Below the pieces are notes generated by a model. That model searched no databases, had not been told where the DNA came from, and saw only the letters and a program-made list of their open reading frames with translations. Below, in pieces: positions 1 to 10,835 of a DNA stretch of 64,000 nucleotides (position 1 is its first letter; each line of letters starts with the position of its first letter). The DNA is from Nocardia xishanensis NBRC 101358 (GTDB lineage: Bacteria > Actinomycetota > Actinomycetes > Mycobacteriales > Mycobacteriaceae). Position numbers and translations under genes: made by a program. Where the stretch lies: contig NZ_BDCF01000025.1 in the NCBI RefSeq assembly GCF_001613365.1, positions 1 through 64,000 of the forward strand. The letters are read 5' to 3'.

Positions 1-1414
1 CGTCGAGCGCGGGCTGTCGCACCGGCACGCCCGCCGCGAGCAGCGCGCGCCGCAGCGGTGCGAGGGACAGCGGCACCGAGCGGACGATCACCGCCATCTC
101 GGACCAGGGAACCCCGCCGGTGAGATGGGCACGCCGCAAATGATCGGCGATCAGGGCTGCCTCTTTGGCAGGCGTGGCGAGCACGCGGACGCGGACCGCC
201 GCGCCGTCGTCCTGCTGGGCCGCCTCGGGATCGGGCGGCGAAAGCCGTTGCGGCGCACTGCCCGGCAACCGGGCCGCGACCCGCGCGACGGCCAGCCGCA
301 CCTGGGCGCCGGATCGGTGGTTGTGCCGCAACACGATGCGCCGTTCCTCCGGCGCGCCGGGATCGGCGGCGAATCGAGGGTCGGCGCCGCGGAAGGCGAA
401 GACGCCCTGGTCGGGATCGCCCGCGACGACCGCGCAGTGCGCCGCGGCCCCGATGACGCGAACCAGGGTCGCGGCCTGCGGATCGAGATGCTGCGCGTCG
501 TCGACCAGCAGGTAGTCGATCCTGGACCGTTCGGCGGCAAGCAGATTCGGGTCGCCTGCCAGCGCGTCCAGTGCCGCGCCGATCAGTTCCGCGGCGTCCA
601 GCGCGGGCGCGGTCGCCTCCGGCGCCTCGACGCCGACCGACCAGCGCAGCAGCATGGCTTGCTCGTAGCGTTCCGCGAAGCGGCCCGCCGCTACCCACTC
701 CGGCTTGCCGTGTTCGCGGCCGAGCGCTACCAGATCCTCCGGGCCGATACCACGTTCGGTGGCCCGAAGCATGAGATTGCGCAACTGCTCCGCGAACCCG
801 GCGAGGCCGAGCGCGGGCTGCAACCGCTCCGGCCACAGGCCGGTCGCGCCGTCCGCGATGTCGGCGAGGTCGCCGCGCAGCATCTCGCGGAGCACGGCAT
901 CCTGCTCGGCACCGGTCAGCAAACGCGGCGGCGGGTTGCCGTGCGCGGCCGCGTGCCTGCGCAGCACGGCGAACGCATAGGAGTGCAGGGTGCGCACCAG
1001 CGGCTCCCTGGTGGCTCCCGGCACGCCGCCTTCGTCGTCGGGGTTCGTGCTGATCGATCGCGCCGTGACGCCGTCGCGCACCGCGGCCGCCGCCTGCTTC
1101 GAATGGGTCAGGAGCAGTACCGATTCCGGATCGGCCCCGGCCGCGATGCGAGTGGCCGCGAGATCGGTGAGCAGCGCGGTCTTACCGGTCCCAGGACCGC
1201 CGAGCACCTGCCACGGTCGCCATCCGGGGCGCGCGGGCGCGGCGCCCGCCATGGCCTCGAGCAGCGGGCGCACCTCGGCGCCCCAGAGCCGCGCCCTGGG
1301 TGCCGTCGCGTTCCGGCGAACAAGTCGCACCGCGCTATCCGATCGCACCACGTCGGCTATTGCAACAGACAGGGCCGACACGCCGTAGGCCCGCTCCGGC
1401 CGGAAGTTGTCCAC
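1..1414 (-). CDS. adnA: AdnA-like UvrD-family helicase, N-terminal part
   Basis: Partial gene that runs off the left edge; only the N-terminal 471 codons are present. The protein has a Walker A motif GGPGTGKT at residues 72-79, followed by the UvrD-type segment that senses ATP and single-stranded DNA. Mycobacterial AdnA is one subunit of the AdnAB helicase-nuclease that resects double-strand breaks. The assignment to AdnA rather than another UvrD protein rests on position: the divergent neighbours are an alpha/beta hydrolase and an alkyltransferase-like gene, as beside Rv3202c (adnA) in M. tuberculosis. The start is GTG at 1414 (first residues VDNFRPERAYG). The nuclease domain, if present, would lie outside the window. 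Confidence 0.8.
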   Translation of the reverse strand, partial: MDNFRPERAYGVSALSVAIADVVRSDSAVRLVRRNATAPRARLWGAEVRPLLEAMAGAAPARPGWRPWQVLGGPGTGKTALLTDLAATRIAAGADPESVLLLTHSKQAAAAVRDGVTARSISTNPDDEGGVPGATREPLVRTLHSYAFAVLRRHAAAHGNPPPRLLTGAEQDAVLREMLRGDLADIADGATGLWPERLQPALGLAGFAEQLRNLMLRATERGIGPEDLVALGREHGKPEWVAAGRFAERYEQAMLLRWSVGVEAPEATAPALDAAELIGAALDALAGDPNLLAAERSRIDYLLVDDAQHLDPQAATLVRVIGAAAHCAVVAGDPDQGVFAFRGADPRFAADPGAPEERRIVLRHNHRSGAQVRLAVARVAARLPGSAPQRLSPPDPEAAQQDDGAAVRVRVLATPAKEAALIADHLRRAHLTGGVPWSEMAVIVRSVPLSLAPLRRALLAAGVPVRQPALD

Positions 1415-1502
1415 GTCACGGCCACCTCCGCGACACCGGGACGTCGACGGCCCCGGCGGACCGAACGAGCGGACGAGCCGCCCGACCCGACAGAATGGGC
1501 CG

Positions 1503-2279
1503 GTGTCGACTCTCCACGTTCACCGCTTCGGTCCCGCCGAAGGACCGGCCGTGCTCGCCCTGCACGGGCTGACCGGGCACGGCCACCGCTGGGCCGCGCT
1601 GGCCGCCGAGCACCTGCCCGATATTCGCGTCGTGGCGCCGGACCTGCGCGGACACGGCCGATCGACGGCGCTGCCGCCGTGGGACTTCGAGACCGTGGTC
1701 GCGGACCTCGTCGACCTGCTCGCCGCCGAGACCGAAGGACCGGTGCTGGTGGTCGGCCATTCCTTCGGCGGCGCGGTCGCCGTGCACCTGGCCGCCCGGC
1801 ATCCGGAGCTGGTGCGCGGGCTCGTCCTGCTCGATCCCGCGATCGCGGAGGACGCGGGCCTGCTCGCCGACATCGCGGCAAGGACCGTCACGCATCCCGA
1901 CTACGCCGATGTCGACGACGCGCGCCGGGACAAACTCGCCAGCGCCTGGCACGACGTGGAACCGCGGCTGCTGGAGGCCGAGCTCGCCGAGCATCTGACG
2001 CCCACCGAACACGGCCGGGTCGGCTGGCGGCTGAACCTGCCCGCCGTCATTTCCTATTGGGGCCAGCTGGCCCGCGCGTTCGTGCTGCCGCCCGCCGAGG
2101 TGCCGACGGTGCTCGTGCAGGCGATGAAGGTGCAGCCGCCGTTCGTGACGCCCGAGTTCCGTGCCGCGCTCGCCGCGCATCAGGGATCGCGGCTGACCGT
2201 GCACGAGTTCGACTGCGACCACATGGTGGCCCAGGCGCGTCCGGCCGAGACCGCCGCCCTGATCCGCGCGGCTCTGTAG
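1503..2279 (+). CDS. lipV: Alpha/beta hydrolase, LipV-like
   Basis: Alpha/beta-hydrolase of 258 residues. The oxyanion-hole segment LHGLTGHG lies near residue 20, the nucleophile elbow is GHSFGG (about residues 84-89) and a catalytic His appears near the end (CDHMVAQ). Family members hydrolyse small esters or lipids; the substrate here is unknown. The GTG at 1503 is chosen because the protein then begins VSTLHVHRFGPAEGPAV, directly before the first beta strand; the longer open frame from 1407 would add a low-complexity N-terminus overlapping the divergent helicase gene. The gene occupies the same place as lipV (Rv3203) next to adnA. Confidence 0.85.
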   Translation: MSTLHVHRFGPAEGPAVLALHGLTGHGHRWAALAAEHLPDIRVVAPDLRGHGRSTALPPWDFETVVADLVDLLAAETEGPVLVVGHSFGGAVAVHLAARHPELVRGLVLLDPAIAEDAGLLADIAARTVTHPDYADVDDARRDKLASAWHDVEPRLLEAELAEHLTPTEHGRVGWRLNLPAVISYWGQLARAFVLPPAEVPTVLVQAMKVQPPFVTPEFRAALAAHQGSRLTVHEFDCDHMVAQARPAETAALIRAAL

Positions 2280-2355
2280 TCGTTCCGGTCTCGGGGAGCC
2301 CTTCCGGTCCGCTCCTGCTGTTGACGACCACCGCTCGGCAGGGCACATTTGTCCG

Positions 2356-2676
2356 GTGCCGACCTCCGACGCCGATATCGAGCGGGTCCGCGAGCTCGTC
2401 GCGAGCATTCCCTCCGGCAAGGTCGCCACCTACGGCGATATCGCCGCGGCGGTCGGGCTATCCACTCCCCGCACGGTCGGCTGGATCATGCGGACCGACG
2501 CCGCGGACCTGCCGTGGCACCGGGTGCTCGGCGCGGGCGGCAGGCCCGCCGCCCACTTGGCCGACCGCCAACTGCGGCTGCTCGCGGCCGAAGGCGTGCC
2601 GATCAGGGACGGACTGGTGGATCTTCGCGCGGCTCGTTTCCGGTTTCCCGAACTTCCGAATCCGCCAAGGCGTTAA
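2356..2676 (+). CDS. Alkyltransferase-like (ATL) DNA-binding protein
   Basis: A 106-residue protein equivalent to the C-terminal domain of O6-methylguanine-DNA methyltransferase. The active-site motif PCHR is replaced by PWHR at residues 53-56, so the alkyl-accepting cysteine is missing and tryptophan stands in its place. This is the signature of ATL proteins, which bind O6-alkylguanine without repairing it and pass the lesion to nucleotide excision repair. The helix-turn-helix region (ATYGDIAAAVG) and the arginine-finger segment (PRTVGWIMR) are present. It corresponds to Rv3204 by order. GTG start at 2356. Confidence 0.85.
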   Translation: MPTSDADIERVRELVASIPSGKVATYGDIAAAVGLSTPRTVGWIMRTDAADLPWHRVLGAGGRPAAHLADRQLRLLAAEGVPIRDGLVDLRAARFRFPELPNPPRR

Positions 2677-2685
2677 CGTGGAATC

Positions 2686-3423
2686 ATGCCCACCCGCCTG
2701 GCGTGTGTCGTCTTCGATGCGCAGCAGCCGCGCGTCGTCGCGGAGTTCTGGGCGCAACTGCTCGGCTGGTCGGTGACCGTCGACCGGGCGGACCGAGTCG
2801 ACGTCGCGGCGCCCGATCCCGACGGCATGGACATCGCGCTGACGTTCCTGCCCGTCGATACCGCGAAGGGCGGTAAGAACCGCCTGCACCTCGACCTGGC
2901 CAGCCGTTCGCTGGACCATCAGCGGGTCCAGGTGGACCGGGCGCTGGTGCTCGGGGCGCGGCACATCGACATCGGGCAGGGCGGGGTGCCGTGGGCGGTG
3001 CTCGCCGACCCCGAGGGCAACGAATTCTGCGTCCTCGAGCCGCGGGAGCAGTACGTGGACACCGGCGCGGTGGCGGCGATCGTGATGGACACCCACGAAC
3101 CGGCGCGGCTCGCTGGCTTCTGGTCGGCCGCCTCTGGCTGGCCGGTCGCGCATTCGGGCCCGCACGTGGCGGGGCTGCGTTCGGCGACAGGGCTGGGGTC
3201 CTGGCTGGAGTTCGTCCGCACCCCGGACGCGAAGAGCGGACGCAACCGGCTGCACCTCGATCTCGCGGCGTTTCCCACCGACGATCCCGCGGGCGAGGCG
3301 GCGCGGCTGCTGGCGGCGGGCGCCGTCCCGCTCGGCGACGTCGGACCGAAGGCCGTGTTCGCCGACCCCGAGACCAACGAGTTCTGCCTGCTGCGCCATT
3401 CGCCCGACCTGTCGCGGGTCTGA
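2686..3423 (+). CDS. VOC (glyoxalase-like) family protein with two domains
   Basis: A 245-residue cytoplasmic protein with two tandem vicinal-oxygen-chelate modules, about residues 1-120 and 125-245. Each contains the repeated motif GKNRLHLDL or GRNRLHLDLA and a terminal FADPE(T/G)NEFC(L/V)L block. Such proteins are metal-dependent dioxygenases, isomerases or drug-binding proteins; nothing here tells which, and the metal ligands are not fully conserved. It starts only 9 bp after the ATL gene and may be co-transcribed with it. It is the first gene of the accessory block not found at this place in mycobacteria. Confidence 0.8.
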   Translation: MPTRLACVVFDAQQPRVVAEFWAQLLGWSVTVDRADRVDVAAPDPDGMDIALTFLPVDTAKGGKNRLHLDLASRSLDHQRVQVDRALVLGARHIDIGQGGVPWAVLADPEGNEFCVLEPREQYVDTGAVAAIVMDTHEPARLAGFWSAASGWPVAHSGPHVAGLRSATGLGSWLEFVRTPDAKSGRNRLHLDLAAFPTDDPAGEAARLLAAGAVPLGDVGPKAVFADPETNEFCLLRHSPDLSRV

Positions 3424-3519
3424 GCTCGGGATCGCCCCGCCGACGGGCTGCCTGCGTCGCGGGCCGAGCGCCCGAATTAGCATTTCGGGCATGGTGTACC
3501 TCGCTGCGGAGCCAATCCG

Positions 3520-5259
3520 GTGACAGCCGCCGACGCGATCGTGCTCGCGGGCGGACGCGCCAGCCGCATGGGCGGGGTGGACAAACCCGCCATCGTGATC
3601 GGCGGCCGCTCGATGCTGGACGCGGCGCTCGCGGCGGTCGCGGGTCGCGGGCGCACCGTGGTCGTCGGACCGCACCGGCCGGAGCTGAATCCGGAGATCC
3701 GTCAGGTCCGCGAGGTACCGCCCGGTTCCGGCCCCGTCGCCGCGATCGATGCGGGGCTGCGCGCGCTGGCCGGTTCCACCGCGCCGCTCGTGGTGGTGCT
3801 GGCCGCCGACATGCCGTTCCTCACGCCCTCGACCATCGCCGAATTGCTCAGGCACGAAGCGGAATCCGGCGCCGAGGCGGTGTTCGCCGCCGACGAGTCC
3901 GGCCGCCCGCAGTATCTGATCGGCGTCTGGCGGCGCTCCGCCCTCGGTTCCGCACTCGCCGAACTGGATTCGCTGATCAACCAGCCGATGAAGGCGCTGG
4001 TGCCCGCCGACACCAGGATCGTCGCCCTGGCCGGTATCGCCGACTGCGACACCGAGGAAGAAGTGCGCATGGCGCGGGCACTGGCCGCGGACACCACGCC
4101 CATGACGCTCGACGAGGCGCGAAACACGCTGCGCGACAGTCTCACCCGCCTCACCGCCTATCGGACGAACCTGCCGAGCGTGCGCGGCGCCGCGCTGGCC
4201 GCGCCGCTCATCGCTGCGGATGCGCTGCCCCGCTTCGACGTGTCCGCGATGGACGGGTACGCCGTCGCCGGGGACGGACCGTGGCGATTGCGCCGCGATA
4301 TCGGCTTCGCGGGCGGACAGCGCCCGGTCGGTCTGCTGCCCGGTGAGGCGGTGCGCATCGCCACCGGCGCGCACGTGCCCGACGGCACCACCACCGTGGT
4401 GCGCGACGAGTTCGTGCGGGTGGACGCGGGCGGAACCCTGCACCGGCTGCCCGACACGCCGATCCGTGACGACATCCGCCGCCGCGGCGAGGACCGCGGT
4501 CCCGGCGATCTCGTCGCGCCGGAGGGCGCCCCGGTGACCGCCGCGCTGATTTCGGCGGCCGCCAGCGTCGAGGTCACCGAGGCGGCGGTGCGCGGTCCGG
4601 TCCGCGCGCGAATCGTCATGACCGGCGACGAGATTCGCAGCGAGGGCCCGCTGCGGGCGGGACAGACCAGGGACTCGATCGGTCCGATCCTGCCCGACCT
4701 GCTCGCGGGCTCCGGCATCCGCACCCTGGACCGGGTGCATCTGCGCGACACCCCGAACGGCTTCGACGAGGTCCTCGCCGCCGCCGACGATTGCGATCTG
4801 CTCGTCATCGTCGGTGCGACGGGCGGCGGCGCGGCCGATCAACTCCGCGGCGCGATCGCGCGCGCCGAGGCCAGGATCCTGGTCCCCCGCCTGCGGCTGC
4901 GTCCGGGCGGGTCCACCGTCGTCGCTGAAACACAATGCGGCACAACCATTCTCGGACTTCCAGGCAATCCTTTCGCGGCCGTCGCCACGCTGCTCGCACT
5001 CGCGCCGGCCATCGTCGAGGGACGGACCGGAGCGCACCCGGCCCGCCCGCTGACCGGACCGCTGCACAATGCCGCCGACGTCTCGGGACCGGTCGCGCGC
5101 ATCGTTCCGGCGCGCATCGCGCCCACCGGCGGCTGGATCGGCGATCCGACCGTGCGCACCGCCCATCTGGGCGGCCTCGTCGACCGAGACGGCCTCGTCG
5201 TGGTGCCCGCAGAGGCGTCCGACGGGATTTCCGTGGAATTCCTGGTTCTGCCGCTCTGA
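3520..5259 (+). CDS. mobA-moeA: Fused MobA-MoeA molybdenum cofactor biosynthesis protein
   Basis: One 579-residue chain carrying two enzymes of molybdenum cofactor synthesis. Residues 1 to about 190 are a MobA-type guanylyltransferase with the nucleotide-binding loop LAGGRASRMGGVDKP (9-23), which attaches GMP to molybdopterin. From about residue 200 the chain is MoeA-like: FDVSAMDGYAV, GEAVRIATGAHVPDGT and an LGLPGNPFA block are recognisable. The usual MoeA TSGGVSVG loop reads VGATGGGAAD here, so molybdate-insertion activity is less certain. GTG start at 3520. The product would supply the narG gene further right, which needs bis-MGD. Confidence 0.87.
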   Translation: MTAADAIVLAGGRASRMGGVDKPAIVIGGRSMLDAALAAVAGRGRTVVVGPHRPELNPEIRQVREVPPGSGPVAAIDAGLRALAGSTAPLVVVLAADMPFLTPSTIAELLRHEAESGAEAVFAADESGRPQYLIGVWRRSALGSALAELDSLINQPMKALVPADTRIVALAGIADCDTEEEVRMARALAADTTPMTLDEARNTLRDSLTRLTAYRTNLPSVRGAALAAPLIAADALPRFDVSAMDGYAVAGDGPWRLRRDIGFAGGQRPVGLLPGEAVRIATGAHVPDGTTTVVRDEFVRVDAGGTLHRLPDTPIRDDIRRRGEDRGPGDLVAPEGAPVTAALISAAASVEVTEAAVRGPVRARIVMTGDEIRSEGPLRAGQTRDSIGPILPDLLAGSGIRTLDRVHLRDTPNGFDEVLAAADDCDLLVIVGATGGGAADQLRGAIARAEARILVPRLRLRPGGSTVVAETQCGTTILGLPGNPFAAVATLLALAPAIVEGRTGAHPARPLTGPLHNAADVSGPVARIVPARIAPTGGWIGDPTVRTAHLGGLVDRDGLVVVPAEASDGISVEFLVLPL

Positions 5260-5383
5260 AAAACGGCCGCCGACCGGGGCATCTCTACATATTTTCACTC
5301 TTCTCTTCCCCGATTGATTCCCGCTCGCTATCGTTGTTTGTCGTTAGGCGAAATCAAATCACTTCGGAAAGGACCGAGTGGAG

Positions 5384-5554
5384 ATGGCTGAAAAGTCGAA
5401 GAAAACGCCTAAGAAAATGCCCAAGCAGATGCCCAGGCAGCAGCAACAGCAGCGCCAGGAGCAGGGAATGGGCCGCTCAGGGTCGAATCCCAACGAGCGC
5501 ATGACCGAAGAGCAGCGCGAGCGCGACCGTGATCGGCGCCACGGTCAAAACTGA
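5384..5554 (+). CDS. Small basic Lys/Gln-rich protein, 56 residues
   Basis: Short frame, with an AAGGA ribosome site ending 10 bp before the ATG and a strong hairpin terminator 13 bp after the stop. The protein is Lys/Pro-rich at the start (KKTPKKMPKQMP), has a run of five glutamines, and ends in an Arg/Asp/Glu stretch (EEQRERDRDRRHGQN). No transmembrane segment or cysteine is present; it is probably disordered. I do not recognise the family. A functional gene is inferred from the ribosome site and its own terminator. Confidence 0.6.
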   Translation: MAEKSKKTPKKMPKQMPRQQQQQRQEQGMGRSGSNPNERMTEEQRERDRDRRHGQN

Positions 5555-5567
5555 ATGACTCCGAACT

Positions 5568-5611
5568 GCGTCTGCCGGTTTCTGCGGAACCGGCAGACGC
5601 GGTTCTTTTTC
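5568..5611 (+). terminator. Rho-independent terminator
   Basis: Perfect 13-bp stem (GCGTCTGCCGGTT at 5568-5580 paired with 5588-5600), 7-base loop, followed by GGTTCTTTTT. It ends the transcript of the small basic protein. Confidence 0.9.
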
Positions 5612-5725
5612 GCACAACATTTTCAATTCGGGCGTATCGCCCGGGTACGGCGCTTGTCACACGGGTTTCGCGCACCCTGCGCCAAACCCTGGTGAGCCAT
5701 ACCTTTTCGATCGTCTACTGAAAAG

Positions 5726-8038
5726 ATGGCAGTTCCATCCTCCGCGCGCGGTTACGAATCCTTCAACGGCGCCGTCGGCCGCACCACCGCCGACTCGACA
5801 CCCGACTGGACGTATCCGCCCACCGCGCCGGAGGGCGCGCCCAACATCGTCGTGGTGCTGGTCGACGACATGGGCTACAGCGACATCGGGCCGTTCGGCT
5901 CCGAGATCGATACCCCGACGCTCGACCGGCTGGCCGCCGGCGGCGTGCGCCTCACCAACTACCACACCACACCGCTCTGCTCGCCGTCGCGCGCCTCGCT
6001 GCTGACCGGAATCAACGCCCACCGAGCCGGTTTCGGCTTCGTCGCCAACGCCGATCCCGGCTACCCAGGTCTGCGGCTCGAGCTCGCCGACGACGTGCTG
6101 ACGCTTCCGGAGATCCTGCGCCACAACGGATACGCCACCTACGCGGTGGGCAAATGGCATCTGGTGCGCGACGCCACGATGAACCCCGCGGCGCACCGGG
6201 ATTCGTGGCCTACCCAGCGCGGGTTCGACCGGTACTACGGTTCGCTGGAGGGGCTGAACTCCTTCTACTACCCGAACCAGCTGGTCTCCGACAGCTCGGT
6301 GGTGGACGTCGAGCAGTACCCGGACGGCTACTACCTCACCGACGACCTGACCGACAAGGCGATCGGCTACATCAAGGATCTGCGCGCGCACGACGCGACC
6401 AAACCGTTCTTCCTCTACTTCGCGCACGTCGCCATGCACGGGCCTCTGCAAGCCAAGCCCGTGGATCTCGCCAAGTATCGCGGCCGCTACGCCGCGGGCT
6501 GGGACGAGTTGCGCCGCAGCAGGTTCGCCGCCCAGCTCGCCGCGGGTATCTTCCCGCCGGGTACCCAGCAGAAGCCGCGCAATACGGAACCGGGTTACGA
6601 AGCGGCCGAATGGGATTCGCTCACCGACGACGAGCGCCGCCGATTCGCCAGGTACATGGAGGTCTACGCCGCGATGGTCGACAGCATCGACCAGAGCGTC
6701 GGCCGCATCATCGACACACTGGAACAGCTCGGCGAATTGGACAACACCATCGTGGTGTTCACCTCGGACAACGGCGGCACCGCCGAGGGCGGGCCGGAGG
6801 GCACCCGCAGCTACTTCGCCGAGTTCGCGCACATCGACGACCCCGACTGGATCGGCGACGTGCCGCACGACGAGGAGCTGATCGGCACCGAACGGCTCGG
6901 CGTGCACTACCCGCGCGGCTGGGGCCAAGCCTCCAACACGCCGTTCCGCTTCTACAAGGGCCAGACGTTCGCGGGCGGCGTGCGGGTGCCGCTGCTCGTC
7001 TCGTGGCCGAAGGGGCTGCCGCGCGCGGCGGCCGACGACGGCATCCGCCACCAGTACGCCTACGTCACCGATCTGGCGCCGACATTGCTCGAGCTGGCCG
7101 GGCTGACCCCGCCCAGCGTGCGCAACGGCCTGCCCGCCAAGGACTTCGACGGCGTATCGGCCGCCGACTTGCTGCGCGATCCACAGGCGACGACGCGGCA
7201 CACCGAGCAGTACTCGGAGATAACCGGTCACCGCGGCTTCTACCGTGACGGATGGAAACTGCTGTCGCTGCACGAACCCGGCGGCGATATCGACCAGCCG
7301 CACTGGCAGCTGTTCGACGTGCGTGCCGATCCGACCGAGCTGCACGACCTTTCCGAGCGTCATCAGGACAAGGTCGCCGAGCTGGCCGCGGCGTGGGACG
7401 AATCCGCGTGGGCCAAAACGGTTTTCCCGCTGCTGACCCGCCAGGATCTGGTCGCGCGACGGCCGGAGGAAGCCCGCTTCACCGCGCCGGTGCGGCTGCT
7501 GGCGGGCACTCCGACGCTGGAGCGCTACCGATCTCAGCGCCTGATCGCCTACCGCGACTTCGAGATCGCCGTCGAGCTTGGCGGTTACCGGCCGGGCGAG
7601 GAGGGCGTGCTTGTGGCGCACGGCGATCCGCTTGGCGGCTACCTGGTCTACATCGAGGACGGACGGGTGGTGTTCGGCGTCAACAGCTACGGCGACTACG
7701 CCGAAACCGCCACCGAGCCGCTCGCGCCCGGCGTGGAACGGATCACCGTCACCGCTCGGGTGCGGCCGCGGCTGCGCTGGGACTTCCGCGTCGAGGTACC
7801 GGGCGGCCCGCACGCGGAGCTGACCGACCGGGTGCAGCTGGTCGGCATGTCGCCGTGGACCGGCATCTCCGTCGGCGTCGACGCGCGCGGCCCGGTGTCG
7901 TGGGACCTGCGCGAACGCCGCGGCCCGTTCCGCTACACCGGCGACCTGCGCGCGGTCACCTACACGCCGGGCCGGGTCGGGGTCGCGCGCAGGACCATCG
8001 AGGCCGTCGAGCGCGAGGCGGAGTTCGTCGCGGAATGA
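5726..8038 (+). CDS. Type I sulfatase (arylsulfatase family)
   Basis: A 770-residue alkaline-phosphatase-superfamily hydrolase. The active-site motif CSPSR at residues 85-89 marks a cysteine-type sulfatase; Cys85 would be converted to formylglycine. Metal-binding VLVDDMGYSD (45-53), the GKWHL segment (about 146-150) and the second metal site TSDNGGTAEGG (about 347-357) are all present. No signal peptide is evident, so it is probably cytoplasmic. The C-terminal ~200 residues form an extra beta-rich part. It would release sulfate from an aryl or alkyl sulfate ester. No formylglycine-generating enzyme gene lies in the window. A DUF1330 gene follows. Confidence 0.88.
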   Translation: MAVPSSARGYESFNGAVGRTTADSTPDWTYPPTAPEGAPNIVVVLVDDMGYSDIGPFGSEIDTPTLDRLAAGGVRLTNYHTTPLCSPSRASLLTGINAHRAGFGFVANADPGYPGLRLELADDVLTLPEILRHNGYATYAVGKWHLVRDATMNPAAHRDSWPTQRGFDRYYGSLEGLNSFYYPNQLVSDSSVVDVEQYPDGYYLTDDLTDKAIGYIKDLRAHDATKPFFLYFAHVAMHGPLQAKPVDLAKYRGRYAAGWDELRRSRFAAQLAAGIFPPGTQQKPRNTEPGYEAAEWDSLTDDERRRFARYMEVYAAMVDSIDQSVGRIIDTLEQLGELDNTIVVFTSDNGGTAEGGPEGTRSYFAEFAHIDDPDWIGDVPHDEELIGTERLGVHYPRGWGQASNTPFRFYKGQTFAGGVRVPLLVSWPKGLPRAAADDGIRHQYAYVTDLAPTLLELAGLTPPSVRNGLPAKDFDGVSAADLLRDPQATTRHTEQYSEITGHRGFYRDGWKLLSLHEPGGDIDQPHWQLFDVRADPTELHDLSERHQDKVAELAAAWDESAWAKTVFPLLTRQDLVARRPEEARFTAPVRLLAGTPTLERYRSQRLIAYRDFEIAVELGGYRPGEEGVLVAHGDPLGGYLVYIEDGRVVFGVNSYGDYAETATEPLAPGVERITVTARVRPRLRWDFRVEVPGGPHAELTDRVQLVGMSPWTGISVGVDARGPVSWDLRERRGPFRYTGDLRAVTYTPGRVGVARRTIEAVEREAEFVAE

Positions 8039-8167
8039 AAAGCCCTGCTCCACCGACCTTTCGACGCTCCGTCATTACCTCGCGGGTAATCGACGCGCGG
8101 CGCGGACGGCGATACGTTCGGCGCACCGCTCGCCCCGCAGCGGCCCACCGCGTCGCAGGGAACGATC

Positions 8168-8515
8168 ATGTCCGCATATGGCTTCGCCCACCTGCGCAGC
8201 CGCCGTCCGCACCCGGACATCCTGGAGTACCTGGAACGCATCCAGGACACCCTGGACCCGTTCGATGGCCGGTTCGTGATCCACGGACCGCCGGTCGAGG
8301 TAGTGGAAGGCGACTGGCCGGGCAGCATGGTGCTGATCGAGTTCCCGGACATCGCGCGAGCCAAGGCCTGGTATCACTCCCCCGCGTACCAGGCGATCCT
8401 GCGTCTGCGGGCCGATCACATCGACGGGGACCTGCTGCTCATCGAAGGCGTCGGCCCCGATTACGACCCGCGCGAACGTGCCGCGAAGCTGCGCGCGGAG
8501 TCGGCCGGGCACTGA
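8168..8515 (+). CDS. DUF1330 family protein
   Basis: A 115-residue protein with the ferredoxin-like DUF1330 pattern: a strand of small-molecule contacts (RFVIHGPP), VLIEFPDIARAKAWYHSPAYQAI in the middle, and RADHIDGDLLLIEG near the end. The family is cytoplasmic and of unknown function, related in fold to antibiotic-biosynthesis monooxygenases. It follows the sulfatase by 129 bp and precedes the methionine salvage operon; a link to either is not shown by the sequence. Confidence 0.85.
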   Translation: MSAYGFAHLRSRRPHPDILEYLERIQDTLDPFDGRFVIHGPPVEVVEGDWPGSMVLIEFPDIARAKAWYHSPAYQAILRLRADHIDGDLLLIEGVGPDYDPRERAAKLRAESAGH

Positions 8516-8595
8516 GCCGGGTGTCGGCCGCCGGGGCCGGTCGGATACCGTTTACCAGGCAGTATGCAGTTCTTCGCGACAAAGGATGCGCCTGA

Positions 8596-10259
<1,664 letters not shown>

Positions 10260-10263
<4 letters not shown>

Positions 10264-10835
10264 CCCTGCTCCAGGTGATGCCCGCCGGCAACGCCGCCGA
10301 TGTGCGCGTGCGGACCACCGACGACGCCGTGATCGCCGCCGAGCTCGCGGCGCGCGGCATCACGTTCGACCGCTGGCCCGCACTCGTCGACGCCACGGCG
10401 ACCTCTTCGGACGACCTGCTGGCCCACTACGCCGATCGGGTCGCCCAGCTGAACGACTCCGGCCGCTACAAGCACATCGATATCGCGCGCATCCACCCCG
10501 ACGACGCCAACCCCGAATGGCCCGCGATCGCCAAGGGCGCCCGCGAGAAGTTCCTGAACGAGCACCGGCACGCCGAGGACGAAGTGCGCTACTTCGCGGC
10601 AGGCCGCGGCTGCTTCTACCTGCACCTGGGTGAGGAGGTGCTCGCGGTGGTCTGCGAGGGCGGCGATCTGCTCTCGGTCCCCGCGGGCACGCTGCACTGG
10701 TTCGACATGGGCACCCGCCCCGATTTCATCGCCATCCGCTTCTTCGAGGAGGAGGACGGCTGGGTCGGCGACTTCACCGGCGACCGGATCAGCGAGGGCT
10801 TCCCCACGCTCGACGAACTGCTCACCGCGTCGTGA
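10260..10835 (+). CDS. mtnD: Acireductone dioxygenase
   Basis: Cupin-fold dioxygenase of 191 residues that cleaves acireductone to the keto-acid precursor of methionine and formate (iron form) or off-pathway products (nickel form). The metal ligands fit the family: His102, His104 and Glu108 in EHRHAEDE, and His146 in GTLHWFDMG. ATG at 10260 overlaps the preceding stop by four bases, and its own stop overlaps the GTG of mtnC, making a tight three-gene operon. Confidence 0.95.

Noticed and set aside
125..2776. Very long open frame on the plus strand crossing adnA, lipV and ATL genes
   Set aside because: It is antisense or out of frame to recognisable families, and its protein is Arg/Pro-rich and featureless, as expected from GC-rich third positions.
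2458..5298. Long minus-strand frame over the VOC and mobA-moeA genes
   Set aside because: Shadow of well-recognised plus-strand genes; no motif, composition dominated by Arg, Gly and His.
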